Source of the DNA: Longimicrobiales bacterium
GTDB taxonomy: Bacteria > Gemmatimonadota > Gemmatimonadetes > Longimicrobiales > Gaopeijiaceae
Reading direction: 5' to 3'
Assembly: GCA_951813395.1 (NCBI GenBank)
Contig: OX638356.1
Span: 3,980,501 to 4,044,500 of the forward strand
Length of the DNA stretch: 64,000 nt
Position numbers and translations under genes: made by a program. Below are positions 43,956-51,258 of the stretch, in pieces. The notes beneath the pieces were generated by a model. The model searched no databases and was not told the DNA's origin. It saw nothing but the letters and a program-made list of their open reading frames with translations. The number at the start of each line of letters is the position of its first letter. Position 1 is the stretch's first letter.

Positions 43956-46900
43956 CCCAGCCCCCCGAACCGCGCAAGCCCGATCACGCACCGCCCGGCA
44001 TGACCGACGACGGCATCGTCGCCGCGATCGCCACCGCCGTTCACGATCCCTACCGCGCCCTGTGGCAGGATCAGGAAGACCGGGCCTGGCAACCCGTTCG
44101 TCAAGTTCTCGCTCACGCGGTGGCCGCGCACGCGGAAGCGCTCGAACAGTTGGGCGACGCCGACCACTCCCGGGAGGAATACCGTCGCCGCACCGCGCGT
44201 GACGTGCTCAAGCCCATCCGCCTCGCACTGCGTCGCACCAACCTCGCCATGCAACTCCACGACCGTCTCGCCACGGCCACCCGGGACGCGCGCCAGGCAC
44301 TGAGCGAACTGCCCGTGCTGGTACGGGCCCCCATTGCGCCCACTGCGCTCCATGGCGCTCCCGGGCTGGGGGCCGCAGAGCGACTCGGGCGGTTCGCCGC
44401 GCGGACACTGCGCCCGATCGTCTGGCGGCGCAAGGACCACGATGTCGCTGTCGCCCGCCTGGCGCGCGCTCATCTCGGATCGAATGTGCTTCCGGCACAG
44501 GTGCGTGCCTTCCGCTCCAGTCAGCGCAACCGGGCCGAATGGCTGGGACGCATGGAGCGAGCGTGGTCCGCGTGGATCACCTCGGGCGTGGGAGGCCCGG
44601 GGGTTCCGGACAGCGCCGATCGGGTTCCGGAAGCCGCCGAGAAGCTTCAGAGCGATCTGACGGCCCTGCTTGACGGCATTGCAAGGGCCTCGGGGCGCGC
44701 GAAAGGCCAGGATTTCGGCCATCTCACGCACCGCCTGAAGGCGACCGTGGCCGTGGCCGGGACCGTTGCGGCCCGTGGGGACGCCGACACGCCCGGGGCC
44801 TGGGAGAATCCCGACCTGGCGCGCCGATGGGACGACTGGTCCGAGCAGGCGGCGACCCGCCTGGAGCTGTATCAGCGCCTACTCGGGGCGACAAGCGGTA
44901 CCCGTGCGATCAGCGGGCGCATGGTCGAGGACTGGGCACGCTCGGCGGCGGAGGTGGACAGCGTGTTGCAAGCCGTGGAAGGCGAACTGCGCGCCGGGCT
45001 GGAACGCATCGCCCGATCGGCGTCCGTTGCGGCACCCCCGCCCGACGCTCTGCGGCAGGAGCAGGCGAGAACGGACAAGCGTCTGAGAGAAGCGGCCAGG
45101 GCCATGGACGCACCGCCCCGCTTCGGCCGCGACCTGACCGCCAGCGCGGAAGAGGCCGTTGCCGACATCGAGGCGCTATGTCTCCAGCTGCCGGAGTCTC
45201 TGACAGTCCACGACATCCCCGATCCCGGCGAGCCCGTCCGCAGACCGGGGCGGGACGTACGAGAGGTCGAACTGCGGGAAGCGGCCACCCAGGCGTTCGA
45301 CACGCTCAGAATGGAGCGTATTCGCACGGCGCCGCGGGCGATGGTCGGCGCGCAGGAGGAAGTCCACGCACAGGTCACGGAGCTCCTCGAAGTATCCTCG
45401 TACGGGTATGAGGCGGCGATCGCCGAGACCTCGGACGCAGGCGCCGCCGAATCGGAACAGCCGATCGCGCTGGCCTCCAACGGGCTCGAGAGAGCGCTCG
45501 ACAAGGCGGCCCGGGCGCGGGAAGCACTGGAACGCGGGCTAGGGGCGGCGACAAGAAACGCGCTCGCCGAGGTCGACGAGGGGACCGAGCGGCTCAGGCG
45601 CAGGGTCACCGCCGACCGCCTGACCGCGGGCTACCTGGATGCGCGCTCCTACGTCGCGACCGAAATGGCTCGGGATTGGCTGCGCTGGCGCAAACGGCTC
45701 GCCCGGCTGGGCCGCGGCGTGGCCCTGGGGATCCGGAGCCTGGGCAGACTGCTGCGTCCCCTGGCCAGCACCCTGGGCATCCGCCCCCCACCTCCCGGCA
45801 CCACGGATCTCCGCGAACACACGCTGGCCTCCGCCGCACAGTTCACTCGCACGCTGCCGGTTGTCTACCGACGCCTGTTCGCCTTCGAGCCACTGACGGA
45901 CCCGAGATTGCTCGCCGGAAGGGAGGACGCCCTTGCCGAGGTCGCGGCCGCATGGGAGCGCTGGCCGGACGGCGGGCCGGGATGCCAGGTCGTGGTGTCC
46001 CCCCCGGGCACCGGCATTACGAGCTTCCTGAACGTCGTTGCCGCGCGCCTTGCCGAGGACGAACCCCGGGCCGTGAGGAAGATCCTGCGGACGCGAATTC
46101 GTACCGGGACCGCGCTCGCGGCGGCCCTGGGCGACTGGCTGGGCCTCGAAGAAACCGACGACCTCGACCTGCTCGCCGAACGCATTCTCCAGACACCTGC
46201 CGGCGCGATCCCCCGCGTTGTCATCATCGAGAGCGCGGAACACCTGCACCTCCGCGTTCGCGACGGAAGCCGCCTGTTCGAGCGCCTCCTCGGCCTCATG
46301 GCCAGAACCGAGACCCGGATCTTCTGGATCGTCTCACTGTCTTCACCCGCCTGGCAACTGGTCCGCAAACGCGCACCCGGCTACCTGACCGACGTCAAGC
46401 GCCTTTCGCTCTCGCCCCTCACGCCCGGCCAGCTGCGCGAGGCGATACTCGCGCGCCATCTGCGCAGCGGCCTGCCCCTGCAGTACGCGCAACCGACGCG
46501 GGGACGCGAGGCGATCCGCACCCGCGCGCAACGGATTGGCCGAAGCGACAAGCAACAACACCTCATCGAGAGGAACTACTTCGAGCGGCTGCACAGGGCC
46601 GCCCACGGATCCATCCGACTTGCGCTCTTCCACTGGCTGCGGTCCGCCGACTTCCAGTCGCTCGAAGGCAGCCTGCTTGTCCAGCCCCTCGAGCCGCTAA
46701 GCCCGCAATTGGAGATGCTTGACCTGACTCAGAGCTTTGCCCTGAAGGCGATCCTCGACCACGGTACACTCACCGTGGAAGAATACCGCGAGGTCGTGCG
46801 CGCTCCCTCGGCCCAGGCGCCGCACACGTTCCGATCACTCGTGGACCAGCAAGTGATCGAGATCCCCGGCGCCGACGACGGACCGAACAACCAGTCTCGT

Positions 46901-46999
46901 GCGCGGGTGGAACGGTCGCGGGCGGAACGCTATAGGGTCAGGCCATTCATGATCGGAGCGGTGATCGCCCACCTGCAATCCCGCAACATCCTTCACTAG
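43952..46999 (+). CDS. Large helical protein with degenerate AAA ATPase domain, coupled to MscS
   Basis: A 1015-residue protein with no assignable family. The first ~620 residues are helical, Ala/Arg/Glu-rich and probably coiled coil, with a basic segment near 575-600 that could contact membrane (WRKRLARLGRGVALGIRSLG). An AAA/STAND-like region begins near 645 (ARKLLAGREDALAEVA type entry). The P-loop-like VVVSPPGTGITSFLN has Ile689 where the essential Lys should be. The Walker B-like VVIIESAEHLHLR has Glu-Ser (from 760) where Asp-Glu is usual. A winged-helix-like end (ALKAILDHGTLTVEEYREVV) follows. GTG 43952 overlaps the mscS stop. The IS begins 5 bases after its TAG. Confidence 0.6.
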   Translation: MTQPPEPRKPDHAPPGMTDDGIVAAIATAVHDPYRALWQDQEDRAWQPVRQVLAHAVAAHAEALEQLGDADHSREEYRRRTARDVLKPIRLALRRTNLAMQLHDRLATATRDARQALSELPVLVRAPIAPTALHGAPGLGAAERLGRFAARTLRPIVWRRKDHDVAVARLARAHLGSNVLPAQVRAFRSSQRNRAEWLGRMERAWSAWITSGVGGPGVPDSADRVPEAAEKLQSDLTALLDGIARASGRAKGQDFGHLTHRLKATVAVAGTVAARGDADTPGAWENPDLARRWDDWSEQAATRLELYQRLLGATSGTRAISGRMVEDWARSAAEVDSVLQAVEGELRAGLERIARSASVAAPPPDALRQEQARTDKRLREAARAMDAPPRFGRDLTASAEEAVADIEALCLQLPESLTVHDIPDPGEPVRRPGRDVREVELREAATQAFDTLRMERIRTAPRAMVGAQEEVHAQVTELLEVSSYGYEAAIAETSDAGAAESEQPIALASNGLERALDKAARAREALERGLGAATRNALAEVDEGTERLRRRVTADRLTAGYLDARSYVATEMARDWLRWRKRLARLGRGVALGIRSLGRLLRPLASTLGIRPPPPGTTDLREHTLASAAQFTRTLPVVYRRLFAFEPLTDPRLLAGREDALAEVAAAWERWPDGGPGCQVVVSPPGTGITSFLNVVAARLAEDEPRAVRKILRTRIRTGTALAAALGDWLGLEETDDLDLLAERILQTPAGAIPRVVIIESAEHLHLRVRDGSRLFERLLGLMARTETRIFWIVSLSSPAWQLVRKRAPGYLTDVKRLSLSPLTPGQLREAILARHLRSGLPLQYAQPTRGREAIRTRAQRIGRSDKQQHLIERNYFERLHRAAHGSIRLALFHWLRSADFQSLEGSLLVQPLEPLSPQLEMLDLTQSFALKAILDHGTLTVEEYREVVRAPSAQAPHTFRSLVDQQVIEIPGADDGPNNQSRARVERSRAERYRVRPFMIGAVIAHLQSRNILH

Positions 47000-47036
47000 T
47001 ACTAGTACACCGGTTCAGAAGTTCGGTGACGTATTC

Positions 47037-47900
47037 TCATGCGGCTTCGCGGAGTGAGGGATGGGCGGGGGTGGGCGAGCGGGCCAGGAGGCGGTTGAGA
47101 TCGCAGCGGGTGAACTTCCATTCGAAGGGCGAGGCGATTTGCTGGTAGTGCTGCTGGAAGTCGAGGATGCGCTCGGCGACTGCGTCCTGGGAAGAGAAGT
47201 GGGCGGGGGTGAGTGCCTTGCGCTGGAGGATCGAGAAGTAGATCTCGATCTGGTTCATCCAGCTGGCGTGCGTGGGCAGATGCACCAGGGTGAGGTTGTC
47301 GAACCGTGCCTGGAGACGGTCGGCGGCGCGCTGGCCGCGATGGATCGTGCCGCCATCGACGATCCAGAAGACGCGCTCGGCGGACCGGTAGGGTTCACGA
47401 GCCATCACCTGGGCGACGAGGGCATCGAAGGCAACGATGGAGATCTTGGCGACGACGTCGCCGAAGAGCCGGGCTCGGTGGACGTCCCACGCGGCGATGT
47501 AGGCACAGACGCCATGGCGGCGGTACTCGTGCTCGACCCGCATGGAGCGTCCCGGACCCGGCGGCGTGATCGGATGGCGGCGGGTGCGGATCGGGATCTG
47601 CGTCTTCTCGTCGGCGCTGATGACGAACTCGTCGCCACAGAGCGCACGCCCGTTCCATTGCCGGTGATAGAGGTCGAGGACGCGCTCCGCCTTGGGCCCA
47701 AACTCGGGATCGCGCGGAAAGATCCAGCTCCGCCGGCTCCAGGGGCGCAGGGCGTCGGCATGAAGCCACCGCCAGATCGTGGTGCCGCTAATGTCGGCGA
47801 CGATGCCGGCCGCCAGGACCTGCCGCCGCAGTTCGGAGCGGCTGAAGCGCGACAGCGGCAGCCCCAGCGTGGAGGGCAGTTCACAGGCCAAGGCCTTCAC
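47037..47900 (-). CDS. IS630 transposase, C-terminal DDE part (second frame)
   Basis: 287 residues holding the catalytic DDE core: SADEKTQIPIRTRRH (first Asp), FWIVDGGTIHRG (second Asp) and HASWMNQIEIYFSIL (Glu). It also begins with KALACELPSTLGLPLSRFS, the second half of the helix-turn-helix region. In frame the GTG at 47900 is only a formal start; homology continues upstream (PPRVVAEV) into the end of the other frame, so it is probably made by frameshift fusion with the upstream part. Confidence 0.88.
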   Translation of the reverse strand: MKALACELPSTLGLPLSRFSRSELRRQVLAAGIVADISGTTIWRWLHADALRPWSRRSWIFPRDPEFGPKAERVLDLYHRQWNGRALCGDEFVISADEKTQIPIRTRRHPITPPGPGRSMRVEHEYRRHGVCAYIAAWDVHRARLFGDVVAKISIVAFDALVAQVMAREPYRSAERVFWIVDGGTIHRGQRAADRLQARFDNLTLVHLPTHASWMNQIEIYFSILQRKALTPAHFSSQDAVAERILDFQQHYQQIASPFEWKFTRCDLNRLLARSPTPAHPSLREAA

Positions 47901-48192
47901 TTCGGCGACGACCCGAGGGGGGAAAAGCCGGCGGCCGACCTCGCCGCGACCGGTCCTCGAGTCCCTCGAGGCGTTCTCGGAAGAAGCGTTTGCGCCACTT
48001 GCTCACCACCGGGCGCGGCATATCGAGACGCTCGGCGATCTCCTTGTTCTGGGTACCCTCGGCAGCCAGCAGGACGATCTTGGCGCGCACCACGTCCCGA
48101 TACGGTAACGTATACTGGCGGGCTCTCGCTTCGAGGACACGGCGTTCGTTGGGCGTCAACGTGATGACGTACGGGCTGGATCTGGGCATCAT
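47881..48192 (-). CDS. IS630 transposase, N-terminal helix-turn-helix part (first frame)
   Basis: 103 residues with two helix-turn-helix units (YRDVVRAKIVLLAAEGTQNKE, IAERLDMPRPVVSKWRKRF, LEGLEDRSRRGRPPAFPP). Homology with transposases stops at FPP and the last ~12 residues (SGRRRSEGLGL) are off-frame. The switch occurs in a TTTTCCCCCC tract near 47917-47926, where a +1 (or -2) shift joins the catalytic part. Confidence 0.85.
   Translation of the reverse strand: MMPRSSPYVITLTPNERRVLEARARQYTLPYRDVVRAKIVLLAAEGTQNKEIAERLDMPRPVVSKWRKRFFRERLEGLEDRSRRGRPPAFPPSGRRRSEGLGL
47917..47926 (-). other. Homopolymer tract at the IS630 frame switch
   Basis: The tract TTTTCCCCCC on the coding strand is where the two transposase frames meet. 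It may be a programmed frameshift site, as known for some IS630 members, or a slippage mutation that has inactivated this copy. Confidence 0.5.
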
Positions 48193-48281
48193 TGGCCTCC
48201 TGGTTGAACCAAGATGGCCATTCCTTACCGTAGGCGCCAGTGGCTTGCTGATACGTTCTATTATTTATGTCCATGTGTACT

Positions 48282-48374
48282 AGTCGCCGGGGGCAAGACA
48301 CCGCCGAGGGCGAGACACCATCGGAGCGAGGCGCCGCCGGGGCGAGTCACTGCCGAGGGCGGCACACCGGCGCG
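48282..48374. repeat. Imperfect direct repeats, 14-18 bases, about five to six units
   Basis: Consecutive units begin near 48282, 48296, 48313, 48329, 48345 and 48362. They share a pattern like AGNCACCGCCGAGGGCG with substitutions. The array starts at the right end of the IS and stops about 40 bases before the cold-shock gene stop. No gene is visible in it. Confidence 0.6.
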
Positions 48375-48415
48375 ACGCGGCGTCCCCGCGCGTCCGCCGG
48401 CAGGTGGTGGGACGG

Positions 48416-48616
48416 TCAGGCTCGAATCACGTTGGCCGCCTGCAGGCCTCGTTCCGTTTCCTGGAGTTCGAACTCCACCTCATCTCCCTCGGCGAGGGTC
48501 CGAAAACCTTCGCCCTGAATCGAGGTGAAGTGAACGAAGACGTCATCGCCGGAGGACCGGGAGATGAATCCGTAGCCCTTTGCGTCATTGAACCATTTGA
48601 CCGTCCCTCTTGCCAT
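48416..48616 (-). CDS. Cold-shock domain protein
   Basis: A 66-residue CspA-family RNA chaperone: [20 protein letters not shown] (RNP1) and [20 protein letters not shown] (RNP2), then [17 protein letters not shown]. Length is normal and the protein is a single OB fold that binds single-stranded nucleic acid. A 177-base gap separates it from the ABC permease upstream. Confidence 0.96.
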   Translation of the reverse strand: MARGTVKWFNDAKGYGFISRSSGDDVFVHFTSIQGEGFRTLAEGDEVEFELQETERGLQAANVIRA

Positions 48617-48767
48617 TCCTGCCGTCCTTCGAAGAAGCGTTGTACTTTAGGCCGCTTCCGGCGAGGAACGCGGCCATGGTAACGGCTGCACGATGGGGAT
48701 CGGCAGCAAGGGGCGTCAAGCAAGGGGACCGTACCTCCAGCAGGACACGCACATTTCTTTTCCGCTA

Positions 48768-48788
48768 ACCCTGACGTTACGTCAGGGT
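48768..48788. terminator. Perfect 10-base inverted repeat after the ABC operon
   Basis: Arms ACCCTGACGT and ACGTCAGGGT flank a single central T, 5 bases beyond the permease stop. The hairpin would end the leftward transcript, but it lacks a clear T-run; an operator for the csp gene is the alternative. Confidence 0.45.
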
Positions 48789-48793
48789 ATGGG

Positions 48794-50410
48794 TTATCCG
48801 GTGAACTCCAGCTCCCCGACGCGGTCACGTACCCTGCGCGTCACGAACCGGGGCATCAGCAAGGCCGCCACGGTGAGCGCCGCGATCGCCACCACGGTGT
48901 TCAGCGGTTGCGCATAGGCGAGCCATAGGAATAGCGGCAACAGCCCGACACCGACCATTCCCAGGAGCATGACCGCCATCACCGAACCGATGCGTCCCCC
49001 CGTACGGGGCGGCATCGCGAAGGGCAGACGCGGCGCGGCGAGCAGCGTCATGTGAGTCAGCACGTGGGCCATGAGCCCGAGCACCAGCGCGTGCGTCACC
49101 GCGTGCCAGATGTGGCCGAACACCCAGGCCAGCACACCGGCGAGCACGATCAGGTACGGGACGAGGAAGAAGACCGTCACACAGTTGCCGGCGTTGGCAA
49201 CCAGCCTGGCACGGTCGACGGGCGCCGCGAAAAACACCCACGCCGCCCGGTAGGATTCACTCCGGAAGAGGTTCTCCATCAACATCAGCGGCAGGACCAG
49301 CGCGGCGAGGTGGATGAGGAACAGGTCGCTCGCCCCGAACCCCAGCTCCACGAAGGGATCGGGAAGCGTCCCGTCCCTGAGTCCCATGAAGACGTAAAAC
49401 ACCGTGATCGGCAGGATGGACAGGACACCCAGCCTGAAGTTCATGTCGTCCCGGAACTGGCCGCGCACCAGCGTCGCGACCGCGTGCAACTCGGGAGACA
49501 TCCAGGCTCTTGCGCGTCCTCCAGTCACCCGTGGCCTGCGCGGGGCCGTGCTCCCCGACACGATCGCGCCCAGGCGCTCGGCGTAGGACAACGAGAGTCT
49601 GGCCCCCACGTAGCGCACGAGAACGACGATGCTCCCGAGCGCGGCCGCCGCGGACAAGAGGATGGGGGCGCTCCAGTTCCCCTCGGCGAGGGGGAGAAGG
49701 CTCGCGAACCACGTCGAGGGCAGCACAAGGAGCTGGATCGGTGGATCCACCGCAGTAGTCGGGAGCCAGTCGGTGTACATCATCAGAACCAGTGGAGCGA
49801 ATATGCCGAACCCGGCGATGAGCTGCAGGTAGGAGAGTGCACGCCGCAGGCGTCGTTGCGGAATCAGGTGGAGCATCGCCGCGTAGGCGTATACCATTGC
49901 CAGCGTGGTCCAGACAATGACCCCGGCCAGCGCCGCGATCCACGCCGTCGCGACCAGCGGCCCGTATTTCACCAGAAACGGGATCGCGGCGAATCCACCC
50001 ATCAGGCCGCCGATCGTCCCGGTGTAGACCAGGACGCTTGTCACCTTGACGACGAAGTACGTTCGCGAGGAGACGGGCTGATGGCCCAGGACCTCGTAGT
50101 CATCGGCCGAAACCACGATCGACTGGAAGTCGACCAGAATCGATGTCGCGATCATGATGCAGATCATGAGGAGCGCCACCGTGCTCGACATGAACGCGCC
50201 CGGCACAAGCCCGGCAGTGATGCCGATGTAGACGCCGAACAGCCCATACATCACCAGCATTCCCCAGGGAAGCTTGCGCCCGCGCTCTTCCGTGGACGTC
50301 GTTTGCAGGGCCTTGGCCGTCCGCAGCTGGGCCTTCAACATCGCGCTGGTGAGCACGCGCCACTGGGAATAGTCGGCTCCCGTTGCCTCGACGAGCCGAC
50401 GCGCGATCAT
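48794..50410 (-). CDS. ABC exporter permease (about 12 membrane helices)
   Basis: A 538-residue membrane protein with clusters of hydrophobic helices from about 50 to 290 and 345 to 525 and a loop region near 290-330. It resembles the long ABC-2-type exporter permeases that occur next to a CcmA-like ATPase. Segments include LPWGMLVMYGLFGVYIGITA and LMGGFAAIPFLVKYGPLVA. The ATG overlaps the stop of the ATPase gene, so the two form one transporter. The exported substrate is unknown. Confidence 0.8.
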   Translation of the reverse strand: MIARRLVEATGADYSQWRVLTSAMLKAQLRTAKALQTTSTEERGRKLPWGMLVMYGLFGVYIGITAGLVPGAFMSSTVALLMICIMIATSILVDFQSIVVSADDYEVLGHQPVSSRTYFVVKVTSVLVYTGTIGGLMGGFAAIPFLVKYGPLVATAWIAALAGVIVWTTLAMVYAYAAMLHLIPQRRLRRALSYLQLIAGFGIFAPLVLMMYTDWLPTTAVDPPIQLLVLPSTWFASLLPLAEGNWSAPILLSAAAALGSIVVLVRYVGARLSLSYAERLGAIVSGSTAPRRPRVTGGRARAWMSPELHAVATLVRGQFRDDMNFRLGVLSILPITVFYVFMGLRDGTLPDPFVELGFGASDLFLIHLAALVLPLMLMENLFRSESYRAAWVFFAAPVDRARLVANAGNCVTVFFLVPYLIVLAGVLAWVFGHIWHAVTHALVLGLMAHVLTHMTLLAAPRLPFAMPPRTGGRIGSVMAVMLLGMVGVGLLPLFLWLAYAQPLNTVVAIAALTVAALLMPRFVTRRVRDRVGELEFTG

Positions 50411-51258
50411 CAGGTGCCGTCGCTGCCTGCCGAGACGGGTGCGCCGCCGGCGTCGACCGGGGGCGCGGCCGCCGGCCCGTCGGGCACCGGCCCGTCGGCA
50501 TCCAGCGCGGTGAGGAGTCCGCGCGTAACCTCCGCTGCGTCACGCACGCCGGTCAATCGCGCGAATGCCTGTTCGAGGTTGGCGGCGCCCGTTTCGGCAG
50601 CGATTGTCGCAGCCGTGCCCTCGGCGACCTTCCGCCCCCCGTCGATGATCGTGATCCGGGTACAGATCCGTTCCACCACCTCGAGGATGTGCGAGCAGAA
50701 GAGGACCGTCCGGCCCTGCGAGGCCAGCTCGCGCAGCAGTTCCTTCACCACCAGGGCGGCGTTGGCGTCCAGCCCGTTCAGGGGTTCGTCCAGGAAGAGG
50801 ACGTCCGGGTTGCCGATCAGCGCCGAGGTGATCAGCACCTTCTGTCGCATTCCCTTGGAATGTTCCCTGAGAAGCTGATCCAGCGAGTCGAGCATACCGA
50901 AGAGGCTCATCAACTCGTCGATCCTCGCGCCCGCGGATCGGGTCGCGATGCCCCGCAGGCTTGCGACCATCATCAGGTACTCGCGCGCGGTGAGTGCCTC
51001 GAACATCGCCCCGGCTTCGGGCACGTACCCCACACGCCGTTTGACCTCCATGGGATCCTTCACCACATCGAACCCCGCCACCCGGGCCGAGCCCTGCGAT
51101 GGCCTGATCATGCAGGTGAGGATCTTCACGGTGGTGGTCTTGCCCGCTCCGTTCGGCCCCAGAAAGCCGAGGATTTCGCCCGGCTCCACCCGCATGTCGA
51201 GTCCCTGGACCGCGGCCTTGCGGTCGAAATAGCGCGTCAGCTCTCGTGTCTCGATCAT
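50410..51258 (-). CDS. ABC transporter ATP-binding protein
   Basis: A 282-residue nucleotide-binding subunit of the CcmA/ABC-2 type. Walker A is GPNGAGKTT (34-42). The signature is SKGMRQK, a variant of LSGGQ, followed by Walker B VLFLDEPLNGLD and the switch His in LFCSHILE. The C-terminal ~40 residues are a Pro/Ala/Gly-rich tail. Its start overlaps the lytic transglycosylase stop (ATGA) and its end overlaps the permease start, so all three are coupled. Confidence 0.93.
   Translation of the reverse strand: MIETRELTRYFDRKAAVQGLDMRVEPGEILGFLGPNGAGKTTTVKILTCMIRPSQGSARVAGFDVVKDPMEVKRRVGYVPEAGAMFEALTAREYLMMVASLRGIATRSAGARIDELMSLFGMLDSLDQLLREHSKGMRQKVLITSALIGNPDVLFLDEPLNGLDANAALVVKELLRELASQGRTVLFCSHILEVVERICTRITIIDGGRKVAEGTAATIAAETGAANLEQAFARLTGVRDAAEVTRGLLTALDADGPVPDGPAAAPPVDAGGAPVSAGSDGT

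Larger units (their letters stand above)
47005..48280 (-). mobile_element. IS630-family insertion sequence, 1276 bp, in a CTAG target
   Basis: The left end starts GTACACCGG and the right end finishes GTGTAC. Over 30 bases the inverted ends share GTACAC at the tip and ACGTAT at positions 25-30, with scattered matches between. The element is flanked by C-TA on the left and TA-G on the right, exactly the TA duplication at CTAG expected for IS630. It contains one transposase split over two frames. The insertion lies 5 bases after the stop codon of the ATPase-like gene and leaves it intact. Confidence 0.85.

Noticed and set aside
47005-48280. Composite transposon carrying cargo
   Set aside because: Only one IS copy with both ends 1276 bases apart is present; no second copy or cargo gene is visible.
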